A DNA stretch of 64,000 nucleotides, taken from NCBI GenBank assembly GCA_001643675.2, contig LSRY02000010.1, forward strand, positions 1,368,501-1,432,500. Reading direction: 5' to 3'. This document shows positions 63,101 through 64,000 of the stretch, piece by piece; the first letter of the stretch is position 1; every line of letters starts with the position of its first letter. The notes below the pieces were generated by a model. The model was not told the DNA's origin and did not search any database. It was given only the letters and a program-made list of their open reading frames with translations. Source of the DNA: Monocercomonoides exilis. Taxonomy: Eukaryota > Preaxostyla > Oxymonadida > Polymastigidae. The translations under genes were made by a program, and so were the position numbers.

Positions 63101-63419
63101 AGCTTATTGACAGTTAATGGAAGCTATTTCTTTGTCATTATCCTTCAAAACAATTCAGCAGATATCCATCGTGATGAAGACGCCTCATTAGAGACATTGA
63201 ATGAAGAAAAATTAGAGAATTTCTGTGGAATCTTTTTTCGAGAGTATATGCATGATAATATTTTACAACATAACTTTATTCGGGATGAATATTTATCAAA
63301 AATTGTTAATTTTCGGAAAAAGTTTTGTTTTCAGAAGCACAATTCATAGCGACTGTGTTTATAATTAGTGTTTTTTCTCAAATAAAAACGACGATTTCTT
63401 TTGGTTGTTTTTATCCTTT
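63101..63419. other. spacer inside or beside the transposon relic, no gene supported
   Basis: A plus-strand open reading of 80 codons (63107-63349) overlaps former transposon sequence and has no recognisable features, so it is not called. Confidence 0.4.
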
Positions 63420-63505
63420 TTCAGCGTTCTTTTGTTGATATTAAAGTGAAATTTTCGAACCGTAATTTTTGAAAGAAAAAATATGATTTCAAAAATAATC
63501 ACCCA
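63420..63505. repeat. end of a third MITE-family copy
   Basis: The segment ending ATGATTTCAAAAATAATCACCC matches the terminal repeat and about 60 bases of interior of copies A and B (for example TTTTGTTGATATTAAAGTGA against the inverse of copy A). The other end is not seen within a few hundred bases. Confidence 0.65.
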
Positions 63506-64000
63506 TATTTGTATATGAGGAAGATGCGACTCGTCCGGTCAAATGCACACACAAACAGTTGCATTTTCCATTTTTGGCAATGAAGATGGGGAAGGAGGGG
63601 ATTTGTTTTTCAAGCAAACTAAGAATTTTTCTGTTCCATCACCTTCTCATACTGAAGATTCGTCAAAATTGCACACATCTGTCTCATTCACACGATTGAC
63701 TGCGATGATGAAAGATATCATATCGAGCTATGAATGAATTGCTTCCGGAGATTATTCGTTTATTTTTGTTATTTCCATCAGCCTGAAAATTGATGTCCTG
63801 AAAGTTGAACTTCTTTTTCTCAAATCATACGAAAATTTGGAGTTGACTATATGTTTTTTTTCTTCTCTTTCGCAGCCATTATTCAAAATGTATTGTATCT
63901 TCAATAAACAAAAATAGAAAAAACAAAAAAATCAAAATTTTCAGACCATTGATTGAATATCCTTCGATCGGACGATTTTTTTTCAGGACAGAAGGGGAAT
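63506..64000. other. right edge, no gene supported
   Basis: One plus-strand open reading of 64 codons (63543-63737) has more coding-like composition than its surroundings but no recognisable motif. It could be an exon of a gene beyond the window. Confidence 0.3.

Noticed and set aside
63107-63349. Eighty-codon plus-strand reading
   Set aside because: No motif. It lies beside a minus-strand transposase relic and has no homologue I recognise.
63543-63737. Sixty-four-codon plus-strand reading
   Set aside because: Composition is slightly coding-like, but there is no splice or motif support. It is kept only as a remark in the edge region.
1-64000. CRISPR arrays, bacterial operons, promoters or ribosome binding sites
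   Set aside because: The window is eukaryotic with spliceosomal introns. The regular repeats seen are codon-run microsatellites or transposon ends.
1-64000. tRNA or rRNA genes
   Set aside because: No cloverleaf with conserved arm motifs was recognised by eye. A dedicated covariance search could still find one in the AT-rich spacers.

Overview
This is a eukaryotic nuclear window, AT-rich between genes, with spliceosomal introns and the standard stop codons. All resolved host genes lie on the minus strand. The introns are very short (about 47-74 nt, one of 125 nt) and mostly start with GTTTGT or GTTTGC. This intron style, the giant Pmp-like surface protein, the tetraspanin-like protein, a fast-evolving helical-repeat protein family and DIRS- and pogo-type transposons together suggest a metamonad of the oxymonad type (Monocercomonoides-like). 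That assignment is an inference; no rRNA or other marker is in the window.

Layout from left to right. At 1-1319 is a multi-span tetraspanin-like membrane protein cut by the window edge. At 1546-10044 is a three-exon, 2797-residue type I surface protein made of beta-helix (Pmp-like) repeats. At 10209-15325 is a charged Glu/Lys/Arg-rich protein probably assembled from two long exons. At 15848-22554 is a second trichohyalin-like protein of 2218 residues. At 22669-23469 is a small four-exon protein with a Lys-rich tail. The stretch 23470-37290 is a transposon graveyard. It holds an eroded DIRS-like tyrosine-recombinase retrotransposon bounded by near-identical inverted repeats, MITE-like terminal-inverted-repeat copies, a second DIRS reverse transcriptase fragment and pogo/Tigger-type DDE transposase relics. 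At 37443-38793 is a helical-repeat family gene with a frameshift at a homopolymer run.

The right third is dominated by one gene at 39334-59567. Three exons encode 6705 residues that begin as the splicing factor SF3a60 (SF3A3/Prp9) and continue, without a stop, into NOT1, the scaffold of the CCR4-NOT deadenylase. It is swollen by long Ser, Gln and Glu/Lys tracts, some inserted inside folded domains. Next to it, at 59756-61697, is SLU7, a second-step splicing factor. The window ends in non-coding DNA with another pogo-like relic and a MITE end.

Functionally, the host genes fall into a cell-surface/membrane group on the left and an RNA-processing group on the right (SLU7, SF3a60, NOT1), separated by about 14 kb of decayed mobile DNA. 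The most notable candidate for something undescribed is the apparent SF3a60-NOT1 fusion.
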